From Galdieria sulphuraria (taxonomy: Eukaryota; Rhodophyta; Bangiophyceae; Galdieriales; Galdieriaceae), in contig NW_005178449.1 in the NCBI RefSeq assembly GCF_000341285.1, positions 108,323 to 172,322 of the forward strand: DNA of 64,000 nt, read 5' to 3'. The position numbers were made by a program, and so were the translations under genes. Shown one piece after another: positions 35,945 to 47,000 of the stretch. Under the pieces are notes generated by a model that worked only from the letters and a program-made list of their open reading frames with translations, did no database searches and had not been told where the DNA came from. Every line of letters starts with the position of its first letter. The stretch's first letter is position 1.

Positions 35945-36560
35945 CTAGAAATTTCTACTACTTTGTCTCCTTAGAAGACTGAAAAGGTGTCTTCTTGAAC
36001 CTCTCGATATATAATTTTGACTTTCGATATCTCTTCTTTGACTACACGAAACCAAAGGTTTTTGACGAAACCAATGATATGTGGTATTCCATGTAAAACT
36101 CATCAAAAAGTAGATAGTGACGGTCAAGCAAATCCTCTTGCAAAAATAAAGCAACGATGACATAAGACTATTTGAGACGGATTCTCTTCTGAACCCGTGT
36201 TGTTCACGACAGATATCATAAAGTGTTGTCGAAAATTCGACAAACGCCACAGACCAGCAATTGGAAGAACATATGTGCCATAGACTCGAGTTCCTTTGTC
36301 GGATTTCCTCTAAACTCTGCAAGCATAAAAGGGAGCATATTCCAGTTTCATAAAAAGACTTGCAGTCATCAAAGTCCTGAAGTTGATCCACTAAGAGTAT
36401 TCAATGTAAATTAAATACAGTTAAGGAATAGCATACACTCGTTTCTTAGAGCAGAACAAATTTCCTCCGTGGGACAAGACATATTTATCCCAGATACAAC
36501 ACCAAAGTATATGGCAGAGTACAATAAAGCAAGCAATAAAGGCAAACGCAAAACTGACAT
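35945..36560 (-). CDS. Secreted or membrane-anchored Cys-rich protein, unknown
   Basis: Exon 1 is 36560-36437 and exon 2 is 36390-35945 (46-bp intron), giving 189 residues. I recognise no family. The first 26 residues form a good signal peptide (basic start, LPLLLALLYSAIYFGVVSG). Then comes a short domain with regularly spaced cysteines: CPTEEIC, DDCKSFYETGICSLLCLQSL and HICSSNC. A hydrophobic segment (ICLTVTIYFLMSFTW) suggests a membrane anchor, and the tail is Arg/Ser-rich and probably cytosolic. Without the first exon the second would look like an ORF with a GTG start, so the signal peptide is good support for the splice. Confidence 0.6.
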
Positions 36561-37359
36561 GAAAGTTAACCGATCAATTAATTTGTCTTTCTCCCAAGCA
36601 AAAAATAAGTGCTTCGATCACAAAGAAAAAATTTTTTTGAATCCAAAGTTTCTAAACTTCAGAACTACCAGGTGATGTCTCGACCAACTTTTTTATCACG
36701 CGAGTGAAAATTTGCGTTACTACAAGGCTCCACATGTTTCACATCACTAAAAGGAGACACTGTTTTGGGAGAAAATTATTCCTTAATAAAGTTATCCAAA
36801 CAAGGAAATTCAACAACAAGTGTCGATATATCACGCTTCCCTCGTTTTTTGCAACATTTGCTACAGTTTTGTTCATAAGAAGATATACAAAACATGCCAG
36901 TTGCTTTATGTGGCCAAAAATTGATATTTACTCAAGTCTAAACTAACTGGAAACATGCATTCAACTCTGAGACTTTTTATCGTGATACTTTTCTTGTATA
37001 TCAAATCCAACACCTTCTAGAGTTTCTAGTAAAAAGATCAATTAGAATAAACAATCACTAATAAATCAATGTTCAAACCTGAAATAACATGACGACTCTT
37101 CAAAAGAAACGTAGTAAATGGAGGCATCAAATAAAGACCTAACAGTCTCTTAGTCGAAAAGAGATTCTTTTGTTTTGTATTGGACACCAACCACATAAGG
37201 ACAAAAGACACAATCCAAAACCATTCAAGAGAGAAGCCAACACAACAATGCTACGTTGTGAATGCCTATTCAAGTGTCCGGATACAATTTCTCTACATTT
37301 CTTATGGAGAGGCCTAATGATAAGACAACTCATTACTCACAACTGTATTCAAAACTCAA
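36561..37359. other. Intergenic stretch without a clear gene
   Basis: About 800 bp, AT-rich, between two minus-strand genes. A plus-strand frame of 80 codons (36704-36946) and one of 94 codons (37170-37454, overlapping the next gene) show no domain. The region should hold the promoter of the Cys-rich protein gene. Confidence 0.45.
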
Positions 37360-38074
37360 TCAAACACACTCATAGGCTGCTAACGGAAAACCAACACAAG
37401 AGAAGAAACCAATATAACTGGGGATCTATTGAATACATCGGTAGTCGACAATAAGACATAAAAATTCCAGCATACTTACAGTTGGCGAGAGTTCGGCACT
37501 AACAGCTTGTAAATAGTGCTGTTTCGTATAAGAGATGTCCGGAGTCTTCTCAATACGGGCTAGGCGTAAACCCGCGTAAGAGTCGCTTTCTAACCAACGA
37601 GGGCCTTTCTCTGCATAGTTGGGTGGAAAACAGCCTCTCACAAAACCCTACATGCGATGAGTTGTCAAACCAAAAGCTGTTGTAGAGAGACAAAATGTGA
37701 TTCGGTACCTGAACTATCCCGGAGCTTAACATTCCCGCAGTAGCTGTAGGTGGTCCAGCTATGAAGCCGTGAAGAATCCACTGCTTCGGGAATCTTTTCA
37801 AAAGGTACATCTCTATTCGATGAAGAGTTAACAAGCCACCTAGAGCGGCACCTCCAAACGCTGCAATGGAACCGAAAGCTTCGTGGATCCAAGTCCTCTT
37901 TTGGGCTGCATATCCTGATAAATAAGGTTTCTCTTTTCCTTCCGAATAAACGTCACGAAAGGAAACGAACTTCTTCTTTTCCGAGTTTTCTTCGTTCCTT
38001 TCTATGGAGACGGCAATGGCTTCTCTCTTGTCTGTCATAGAATTGAAATTACATTGGATGCTCATCTCTCTCAT
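37360..38074 (-). CDS. Unknown protein with a glycine-rich membrane segment
   Basis: Exons 38074-37709, 37647-37480 and 37425-37360 give 199 residues (introns 61 and 54 bp, all phase 0). No family recognised. A charged N-terminus of about 60 residues precedes a Gly/Ala-rich hydrophobic stretch (AFGSIAAFGGAALGGLLTLHR) that resembles the GxxxG helices of Tim17/22 or organelle membrane proteins, and a second short one (FIAGPPTATAGMLSSGIVQ). The middle (GCFPPNYAEKGPRW) is Pro- and aromatic-rich. The last exon is uncertain: acceptors at 37426 and about 37418 both give short tails. Function unknown. Confidence 0.5.
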
Positions 38075-38161
38075 CTTGTGCAAACAAGATAAAGTCTAGA
38101 AAAGTTTGTTCTTAGAAAAATTTAATCAAAATTCTAAGGTATACCACATATTCTGAAATAA

Positions 38162-40174
38162 TTATTGTTTATGAATAATAGCTTGATGTAGTAGTTCAAT
38201 AGTGTTCTCACAACCACGACTCAAATATAAACACCCAACAACAGCTTCCAGAATAGATAAAGTCTCCATATTTGAACTCTGCTCTGACGTATTTATGGAA
38301 ATTCCAATAGAAGAGGATAGTTTTTGCAGCTCTTGTGACCTTAAACGACCTTTGATATATTTTTCAACGTCTTCTTGCCATCCTGTAAGGCCATGGAACC
38401 TTGTATACTCAACACAACTCCAAAGATGAAGAACAATACGGCCAATGTGGCAGGCTAAATCACAATATTCTATAGGCATATTTGAGAGAAAACTTCTTTC
38501 ATCTGCTGCCAAACACTTGTTAGTATTTGATACTAAATGAAGAGTTTCATGCAGTACACTGTTTGGTGATGCATATCTGCCACGCCCATTGAAACGAGAT
38601 GTTTCATGTAACCATCTAAACTGAGAAGTATAGTTACCTAAAGAAGATGAAGAAGCATGGCTAGAAAATGAAAGATTGGAACAAATATCTCGAACTGCTA
38701 ACTCTGCAGCTGCATCCTTTGCTTGGCTTTCGGTTTCATATTGCCTCCTGCTCTCATAAGTTTTTGAACCAACTCGAACAACACCAGTAATAGTTCCAGA
38801 GTTTTCAACATTGTGACCAAGACGGAAAAAACGACTTCCAATACCGACATGACGAACTTCCACCGAAACATTGTCGATTAAACCAACCTGTTCAAACATC
38901 TTCAAACAACGAAATGCTGAAGCTCTGGAAGAATAATTTCCAGGCTTTGGAACTTGCGCATTATAAACTGGATGAAAAGCTTCATCCATAGGAACTTCAC
39001 ATAAACTTTCTCCTCCAATCAACGAAATCACCGCACGAGCCGCCGCCTTTTTCGCACCAGCTTCGCTATCTGCAGCACCAGTTGCGAGAATTTCATCACC
39101 ACATTCTAAAGACACCACATATGCAAAGGAACTCCCACTACCTTTGTTGCTTTCTAGAGTTCTATACCTCAACTCAAATTTAACCTTTGAATCGGGATTC
39201 TCTTTTCTCTTTCGAACACTAAGACGATTGAATAGGTCATGAAGGGTGCTTTCAGGATCCAATAATAATACACGCGACCTTCCTCTGGGGTCAAAATCTT
39301 CGCCGGTGAAAGTAGATAGGAAATCTGAATAGCTATCCTTTCGTTCAGACTGTGCAGCGTTCAGTGGATTACAGAATTCCTGAATAAAATTTACGGAACC
39401 TTGTAAACCTCTAAGAAGAAAAACAGCTCCAACAAGGGCTTGCATACTTTCACACAGTACACTATTTAAGCCTTTCAATTCTGTAGGAGAAAGCCCAGTC
39501 ACTGGAGGCTTTCCAGCTACCGCTCTTGGATCTGCAGGAAACCTTCGAATCAAAAAAGGCAAGTCCAAATCTAGTGCTAACTTTGTCAGAGTGGAAGTAT
39601 TCGCAAGCGAATCGCACCGATAGAAGATTCCACGAAGTTCCTCAATATCAAGACCAAAGAACGTTTTAAGTTTCTCTTTGGAAGGAAACAATGACTCCAA
39701 TAGACTAAGTTTGAGAACGTAAGCACCCAAAACATTCAAAGTAGCCTGTTGCGAGATATTGTCATGATCTACACGAATTACGTGGTGAATAAAGGAGCTA
39801 TGAGTTAAGGCAGCCATCAACAGTTCTACAGTATCCGCAAAGAAATGGGTCCCTTTCCACCTTTTCAAATAGTCCAAATAGTCAGTACGCAATCGAAGGG
39901 AACACTCCAAAGTCCTAATTTTCAATGATACGAACGGGAATGCTTCAGATTCAATAGTTTTCAAAGGAGTCAACTTTGCAAACTTCTCAAGTTGACGATC
40001 ACTTGCACGTCTCTCCAATCTTTGAATTCTCTTCGCCGGATGTTCCGTAGGTGCCTCCCATATCTTCAGAACACCTTTTGGGTCTTGATGCTCTTTCGCC
40101 TCTTTTTTACGTTGTTCTCTTATTCTTTTTATGGACACTGAACAAAACCTGCGCAACCTTATTGACCTCCACAT
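38162..40174 (-). CDS. RNase III-like pseudoenzyme with two dsRBDs, probably mitochondrial
   Basis: Single exon, 670 residues. The N-terminus (WRSIRLRRFCSVSIKRIR) is Arg-rich without acids, like a mitochondrial presequence. An RNase III fold spans about residues 100-265, but the signature ERLEFLGDAVL reads ATLNVLGAYVL, lacking the catalytic Glu and Asp, and the second motif (DxxEAxxGA) reads CESMQALVGAVF. Two double-strand RNA-binding domains follow, around 310-395 (ending DSEAGAKKAAARAVISLIG) and 420-505 (ESQAKDAAAELAVRDI). A last region (530-665) again looks like the end of an RNase III domain (LSILEAVVGCLYLSRG). Degenerate RNase III plus dsRBD is the plan of mitochondrial ribosomal protein mL44 and related assembly or editing proteins. 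A structural RNA-binding role is the best guess; cleavage activity is unlikely. Confidence 0.65.
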   Translation of the reverse strand: MWRSIRLRRFCSVSIKRIREQRKKEAKEHQDPKGVLKIWEAPTEHPAKRIQRLERRASDRQLEKFAKLTPLKTIESEAFPFVSLKIRTLECSLRLRTDYLDYLKRWKGTHFFADTVELLMAALTHSSFIHHVIRVDHDNISQQATLNVLGAYVLKLSLLESLFPSKEKLKTFFGLDIEELRGIFYRCDSLANTSTLTKLALDLDLPFLIRRFPADPRAVAGKPPVTGLSPTELKGLNSVLCESMQALVGAVFLLRGLQGSVNFIQEFCNPLNAAQSERKDSYSDFLSTFTGEDFDPRGRSRVLLLDPESTLHDLFNRLSVRKRKENPDSKVKFELRYRTLESNKGSGSSFAYVVSLECGDEILATGAADSEAGAKKAAARAVISLIGGESLCEVPMDEAFHPVYNAQVPKPGNYSSRASAFRCLKMFEQVGLIDNVSVEVRHVGIGSRFFRLGHNVENSGTITGVVRVGSKTYESRRQYETESQAKDAAAELAVRDICSNLSFSSHASSSSLGNYTSQFRWLHETSRFNGRGRYASPNSVLHETLHLVSNTNKCLAADERSFLSNMPIEYCDLACHIGRIVLHLWSCVEYTRFHGLTGWQEDVEKYIKGRLRSQELQKLSSSIGISINTSEQSSNMETLSILEAVVGCLYLSRGCENTIELLHQAIIHKQ

Positions 40175-40601
40175 AGGTTGCTCTTACAAACACATGACCA
40201 AACTGAGCCCCAAATTTTCGAACTGCCACATTCGAAGTTGTCCAAGACATTTGGTTGTTCTTTAATTAGTAAGTGAAATTGCACTCTGCAATTTCTGTCT
40301 TTTCACGAAGCTGCTCTATTTGCTGCTCCTTAGATTCTTATTTCATTTATTTTATCCATCAAGCAGTCTAAGTAATGTTTGAACTTGAATTTTCCCCATC
40401 GAATGATTTCATTTCTTTTCACTATTGAAAGATATCAAAAAGACAGTATCTATCATTGGCAATAAAAGGCAGTATTACTTATTGCTATTGTGTGACATTA
40501 TAAGGTGTTATAATGTTACAAAGCTAATATGAAGATATTGACAGTTTCAAGGTAAACCATTTTTCCCAACTTGTAAAATTTCTATTTTGCTCACGAGGAC
40601 T
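40175..40601. other. Divergent intergenic region, RNase III-like / PIP5K
   Basis: A 427-bp region between divergent start codons, AT-rich, presumably both promoters. No ORF, repeat or structured RNA that I can support. Confidence 0.5.
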
Positions 40602-43082
40602 ATGGAAGGATTTCAAGAGCCTCAAACAGAAAGAACTTATCCCATATCAACTATTACAGATATTTCAGAAGACAAAGAGAAAACAGATGTATTAAGGGAG
40701 ACTGGAATATCTATGGAAAAGAACAGCGTCACAAAGAAAGCCACTCTTCCCCTTGACAAGTATTTCGAAACTGAAAGCTTGCAGAAGGACTTGAAAGATT
40801 TTGAACGAACAGAAGCACCTCATAGGAATGTTCAGAATGAAACGAAAAGAAACATAAATACAACACAAGAAGAACAGGATGAGGTTGCTATTGACTCAGG
40901 GAACGATTCCGATATTTCTTCGGAAGGTTCTGTAATATCAACAAGAAAACTAAGGAGACGTTATAGAGCATCTTCGCCACTAATCAACTCACCACGAGAA
41001 GAAACCTTCAAGTATAGAACACGGAGACGGGAACCTAGACAAAGGGGCTTTACGGACTCTGATAGACCTTTGAATAACCTTAACGGTAAAGTAGAAAGCC
41101 TACAATCAGGTTGAAACGTTAAAATATTTCAAGATGCTCTTCCTCCTAGACTTTCTCACACATTTCTGCCTCAAGACCGACTGAACGACGCCTCCTCTGC
41201 CTCACTTCGAGATATAAATCGTCTAAGAGCAAAGGTAAAAGTTGGACACTATCGTCGATATCAGGTACTTTTCTTCTGTATTCTCTAAGTTGAGATATTT
41301 ATATGAATGGCTTTTAGGGAGAAGTTATTTATAAAGGTCATCATTCATATGACTTGATGCAACAAATCAAGTTGGGAATCCAACACAGCGTTGTAAGAAT
41401 ATCTCAAGTAGCCGAGAGGAATCTTATGATGTATGTATGACTTTTCTCTTCGCTGTATTTTATTGAGCACTTTTTAGGGATGATTTTATAGTTGAACAGA
41501 AAACTACTTTTTCTCCCTTTGGTGGTGTAGATACACCACCCCACAATACGCCAAAGTTTACCTTTAAAGATTACTTTGTAAGAATATAACTTGTGAAGTT
41601 TTTATTGTAGAAAAGCTCAACTCGTTTCTTGGCAGCCTATGGTTTTCCGAGACTTGAGACAACGGTTTGGTATCAATTCCGAGTTGTACTTACGTTCAGT
41701 TTGTGGTAGCGAAGCCCTGAGGTACCGCTTTTGATTTTCAACACTTGCGATAATTTATATGTGATATATTAGAGAACTTTCAACTCCTGGAAAATCTGGT
41801 TCGCTGTTTTTTCACTCATGGGACGATCGTTTCATTTTAAAAACCGTTCCTAAAGCTGAAACGAACACATTAAAGTAAGGAGAAGGTCGAACGTTTCTTT
41901 CTTGCATAGAGCCAACTACTCTGAATTTAGGAAAATACTTCCACAGTATTACTTTCACATGATGCAGAATAAGGAATCCCTTATCACGAGGTTCTTTGGG
42001 TTGTATAGTAAGTTTTAGTGTTTCATATCGTTCATCTTATGACATTTGTATAGGAATAACGACACACAAGATTAATGCTAGGCGGAGACATATTAGGATT
42101 GTCGTAAGTTTTGTCAACTTCTTGTGTTTAGAAATGACTTATTACGAAGGTTATGAATAATTTTTTGCCTACACGTGTTCCAATTCATGAAAAATATGAT
42201 CTCAAAGGTTCAACTCTTGGAAGACAAGCATCTCCGACGGAATTGTTAAGTCCATATGTGACACTAAAAGATCTCGATTTTGTTCGGAACGGTCCATTGC
42301 TTATAGATAAGACTCTCCGTGAGCGTCTATTGAATCAACTCGGCTATGATTTATTATTTCTTTCTTCCATCAATATTATGGACTATTCATTCCTCGTTGG
42401 ATTACATATTCCAAGTAAGTTGAAAATCGTTATGATTTTCTGTTGGAACTGAAACTGTTGTTGTAGGTAGGGAAAGCCGGCCACCTGGACAAGGATGGAA
42501 CGTGACACCCTTATCTTTATCAGACGATACTAGACATGAGGGCGAACTTTCATTTTCTAGCGCAAGAATAGAACGCCCTAGTTTTTCCGAAAGAGTTGGA
42601 GGTTGGATAGGAAAGAACATGAAAGGAGAAATCGTCCATATATTTTTTGGTATTATTGATATTCTTGATGAGTATAGCCTGAGGAAGGAGTCTGAGCATT
42701 TTCTAAAAACTCGTTTGTTGTGTGCAGGAAGTGTAAGTTTCAAGATTCACCAAAGTATTCGAAGTATTCTTATTTTATTTGAAAGTTGTCTGTTTCTGTG
42801 TGTGAACCTTCTATATACGCTCAAAGGTTAAAAAAGTTCGTCAAGGAAGCGTTTCTCCCGAAGGAAGAAGGTTCTTCTACCGAGCAGGTAAGGACCTTTT
42901 ATACTATGGAGTTATATTCATCTTCTCTTTAGTCACCTCGAGCTCTACATGGAGCGGCCAGTTATTCTCCCTTGTCGTCACCAAAGAGCCCACGTAGGAA
43001 AACCTCAACTATTAGTAGATCTGCTGCTGCTCAGGAACCATATGTAATAAGTGAAGAAGCAGAAGAGACTATGATCGAATGA
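40602..43082 (+). CDS. Phosphatidylinositol-4-phosphate 5-kinase-like, with an apparent 1-base frameshift
   Basis: Makes PI(4,5)P2 at membranes. Twelve exons: 40602-41085, 41134-41264, 41318-41430, 41478-41577, 41636-41721, 41773-41874, 41931-42007, 42054-42103, 42150-42414, 42467-about 42763, 42827-42887, 42933-43082. Seen: [52 protein letters not shown] (P-loop-like and catalytic Lys), [24 protein letters not shown] and the metal-binding [13 protein letters not shown]. The first about 165 residues are an unrelated charged, probably disordered region. Near 42738 the frame must shift by one base in a T run for [15 protein letters not shown], the typical PIPK end, to be read; as given, the frame stops at 42829. 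Either an assembly error or a real truncation. The tail is Ser/Pro-rich. Confidence 0.78.
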
Positions 43083-44098
43083 ATACAATAGTTCGTGACC
43101 TTTTTGAGTTTATATTTAAGAAACGCGTTGCCGATTCGTCCAAAAAATTTTGCCGTTTTTCTGGCGGAATCCAGTGCTTGTTTCATTTCGTATTGAAAAG
43201 ATAATTGCATATAATTAGCACGACATCGAATTGCGTATTCTTTCTCGTTGTTTTTTTGAATATTTTTAAGAATTCTGTGATGAATACTTCTTGAGCGTAT
43301 ATCGAAAGTCGAAAAAGTGATTTTATTATTTCAGGTTATGAACTTTGCGTGGTCTTAGTAGTGAATTGATATTCGTTGTACACGAGAAAATCTTGGCTTC
43401 ATTTTTTCAAGAAGGGAATTATAAGTTTAGATAGTGAAGGACTATGCAAGTTGAATAGCTTTGACGCAACGCTATGGGTGGTATTGGGTTTGACATTGTT
43501 ATAGAAGGAGTCGTATCGGAGTACTTTACTGATAAAAAAAAGAGTCGATCTTATTCTGACGCGAGAAATTTTCATGTTTATTTTCGTTCGGAAAGACAAA
43601 GATTGAACAGAGTTTCCTATGGCAAAACTCTGTAAGAAGCAGTCTCCATTCGAAGACACTGAATAATTTTTCTTTTGTCATTTTCTAAAGCTCGCGTTGT
43701 TCCACCAACTGTGTCTCAAAAACAATAAACGAGCTCTTTTCTTTCGACAAAAGATTACTGAAGAAGCAGTTGTCAAATTTCAAAGTCGCTACACGTTATC
43801 AAAATATTGGGAGGTCAACGTCTCTGAAAACTAACTACAAAAAGTATTTACTGAATGCTTTGTTATAAATTCAAAGATTTCTGTATGGTAGGAACTCATG
43901 CAGCTTTTCTTAATCAGGTTCTTTCAACTTTAGAGAAAGTTCTCTATCGGCTCTTTGTTTCAGTGTGTGAAGTTATCAACTTTATACATCGAATGTAGAA
44001 TGAACAATTTGAAAAATTTTACAGGCTTATGCAATTTGGACACGCCAAAGTCTCAGTTTAGAAGTTTTCGTTCGCGACTTGTGTTTTCTTAGTTAATA
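43083..44098. other. Intergenic region upstream of the giant lipid-transfer gene
   Basis: About 1 kb, AT-rich, between two plus-strand genes. An 86-codon minus-strand frame (43659-43399) has no domain. Nothing else supportable is seen. Confidence 0.45.
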
Positions 44099-47000
44099 AT
44101 GACTCTTCACAACCCTTTGAGAAGTCGTCTCAAGAGACTTATTTTCCTGTGGTTGTTATGGTTAGGTGGAAGCGTTGTATGGTTGCTGTTTATTTGGAAG
44201 CGGTTTGCACTGGTGACATCGTTTATTTCCGTGATTCCAAGCTTGGCAGTTGTCTTCTTGTTGATTGGGGAGACTTTATGTGTTGTGATAATGCTCGGAG
44301 CACACGTTTTGAAGATTCCTTTTGACCTTAGTGGAATAAGCATCCGTAAAGCCCTCTCTCTGTATGAATTGCAGTTTGAAAATAAATATGTAAATATAAG
44401 AGTCGCAAAATTTGGTCTAGAGACACATTTATGGAGATCGATTGCTTCAAGAAGAAGAACTGCATTATTTGATATATACATATCTGGAGCCGAAGTGGTC
44501 TTGAAAGAAACAGGTGGCCTGTCGAAGACGGCAGGGAGTAATTTTGACCTTTTGAAGACAAGCAATTATTTATTTCGTATTGTTCAAGAGCTTGGAAGTT
44601 CCTGGTCTAAGTTCCTGTTTGTCTGTTGTATTCGACTATTGTTCCTTTTAAGCATCTCATTCGACAATTGCACTTTGGCAATGAAACATGAAGATAAACT
44701 TCGTAAGTGTAAGTGATTAAACTTTGTTCTGTAAGTCTAACCATGGAACCTCTGTTAGAACGATTCATATCTCTAAACTCTCATTTGGAAGGCACTGATA
44801 CTGTAGACTATAATTGTTTCACTTGGAAGCTTGGGACTTTTAAACTTTTCATGGACACAACGTTGCCAGTACAAGTCAAACATACTGTGATTATTCTAAA
44901 AGTCGAAAATACGTATCTTACCTGCTCAGTATCACTTCAGAATATTTGGACAGAACGTCTGAGTGATCTTCAGAAATTGGATGTCGAAATAAGGATTCCA
45001 ACAGGTCGAGGTGCCTATGAAAAGGCACAATTTTCTTTATTTGTAGATACTCCATCTTTTCTATTACACCCTGAGCATTTGTTATGTTTCCTGAAGCCAA
45101 GAGAGCAAGGAGATACGACTTTGTCAGAGAGACGAACGACCATGGACAGTCATACATTGGAGATATTACGCTTATGGGACTTCAAGGTTGGAATGGTCAA
45201 CCTATCTTGTGTGTTTCCTGATGTCATTTTGGACAGCATGCATACAGATATTCTCTGTAGACTTAGTTTGGGACAGCTGAAATTTCTGCTTCAAGATGCA
45301 GCTTGTTCCAATACGTACCGTATGAAAGTAGAATTGAATGAGCTCTATTTATCTGATTCACGAGATAATTTCGATGATGTTAGAAAGTATTTAACTTCGC
45401 TTCAGAAACAGTTGGCCACAACAAAAAATTGTGGATTAAGAACGGAGTCCCAATTATTGTACAAGCATTGTCATTCATTTGACTGGCACATAGAAAGTCT
45501 CGTAGTTTGCTTGGATGTTGATATGAGTCACATTTATTCACAACTTGAAATATCTAATCCTGTTTTACTTGCAGAACCTGTGAAATTGGTTAGACTTTTG
45601 GATCGAACTCACTCTAGGTACCAAGTTTTTATTCATTTTCTTAAAACAGTCATTTCAAAAAGGCAGAAAAATCACGAAACTCCAGAAACTGGATTGAGTT
45701 GCAAAGGTTATTCATGGCAAGTTTCCGGTGAAGTAATGTCTGGATATCTCTGCTTTCATTTTGGTTTTCCTCAAGGAGAGGAAGCAATTCAAGCATATAT
45801 TTGTTCAGTCCCTCTTATCTCCATGGCAAAGAATTCTTTAACGGCTTCTTCTTTAAATGTTTATCAAATTCAGACAGAAGATACAGAATCGATTTTTTCC
45901 ATTTCAAAAGTAAAATATTTTCCAGCTCCTGAATGTGGCATGAAACTTTCTAAAGTCTTACTGAAATGGAGTCCTGATACTCATTCCTGTGCAGAATCAG
46001 CAATAGAATATGTAACTAACGCTTTAAGAAGTTGCAGTTTTGGTTGGAACAAAGTTCAACCTAGGCAAGAAGCAGGATTGAAGACTTCCAAGTTGAAACT
46101 TACCATTTCAGAAGTTGAAATATCCGCAAGCTTCCCAGATGACCCTCAGACGCAGATAACTATAGATGAACTATCAGAGATCCATATTGATTCTGGAATG
46201 CTTCAACTATCCAAACTCACTTGGAAGATCCAGAATCATATCGTTCTTTTCATTAGCCTGGCAACTTTCCATTTTTCATCTCATGACTTTTTTTCAGTTC
46301 CATTGGGAATTTACTGCAGACGAGTTATCTTTTGCTTACCATATGATCTCCACTTTGGAAATAGTTGGATGGAATTTTTCTGGAGAATGAAAGGATATCT
46401 TCTTAGAAAGAAAAGGTACATGTCAGCCTTGGGAAGAAGTTCGTTCCCAGACATGAATATTTCGATAGATGATTGCTCTGCAATATTTGAAGACCACCCT
46501 TGGGAGTCCTATTTGATGAAGCATAGACCTGTAATTAAAGATGAAACCGTCGAACAAATAAACAGAAGACACGTGTTGCGTAGAATATTGGAGCAGCTCC
46601 CAGCAGCAGAGAGAAATGCCTATGAGGCTCAGTGTTACTCTAAATTGGACGAAGAGAACGCTACTCTATATGCTTATCGTGTTCGTGAGGTCCAAAGATA
46701 TTGGCAGTTGGACCGATTCGATCTTAGTGGCATTGATGCACGACTGCCTCCCTTGTTGCTAGCTAATATCAAAAATTGTTCAATTTCTATTCGAAAGACC
46801 ACTGTTGACCATAATATTGACGCAAATATGGAAATGCTGAATGAGTTGTATAAATTAGATGAGTGTAGGGATATTCCCAATTCGGCACAGAACCCTTCTA
46901 TGTATAAGGATTTTGGAATACGACGAGTGGAATTTGTTTCATCATACTTTTCATTTCATCTTCGTGATTATCCATATAGCATTGCTACCGTAAAGAGTTT

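Noticed and set aside
44918-45157. Minus-strand ORF with LALLASGN-like text
   Set aside because: Antisense shadow of the giant gene without a recognisable domain.
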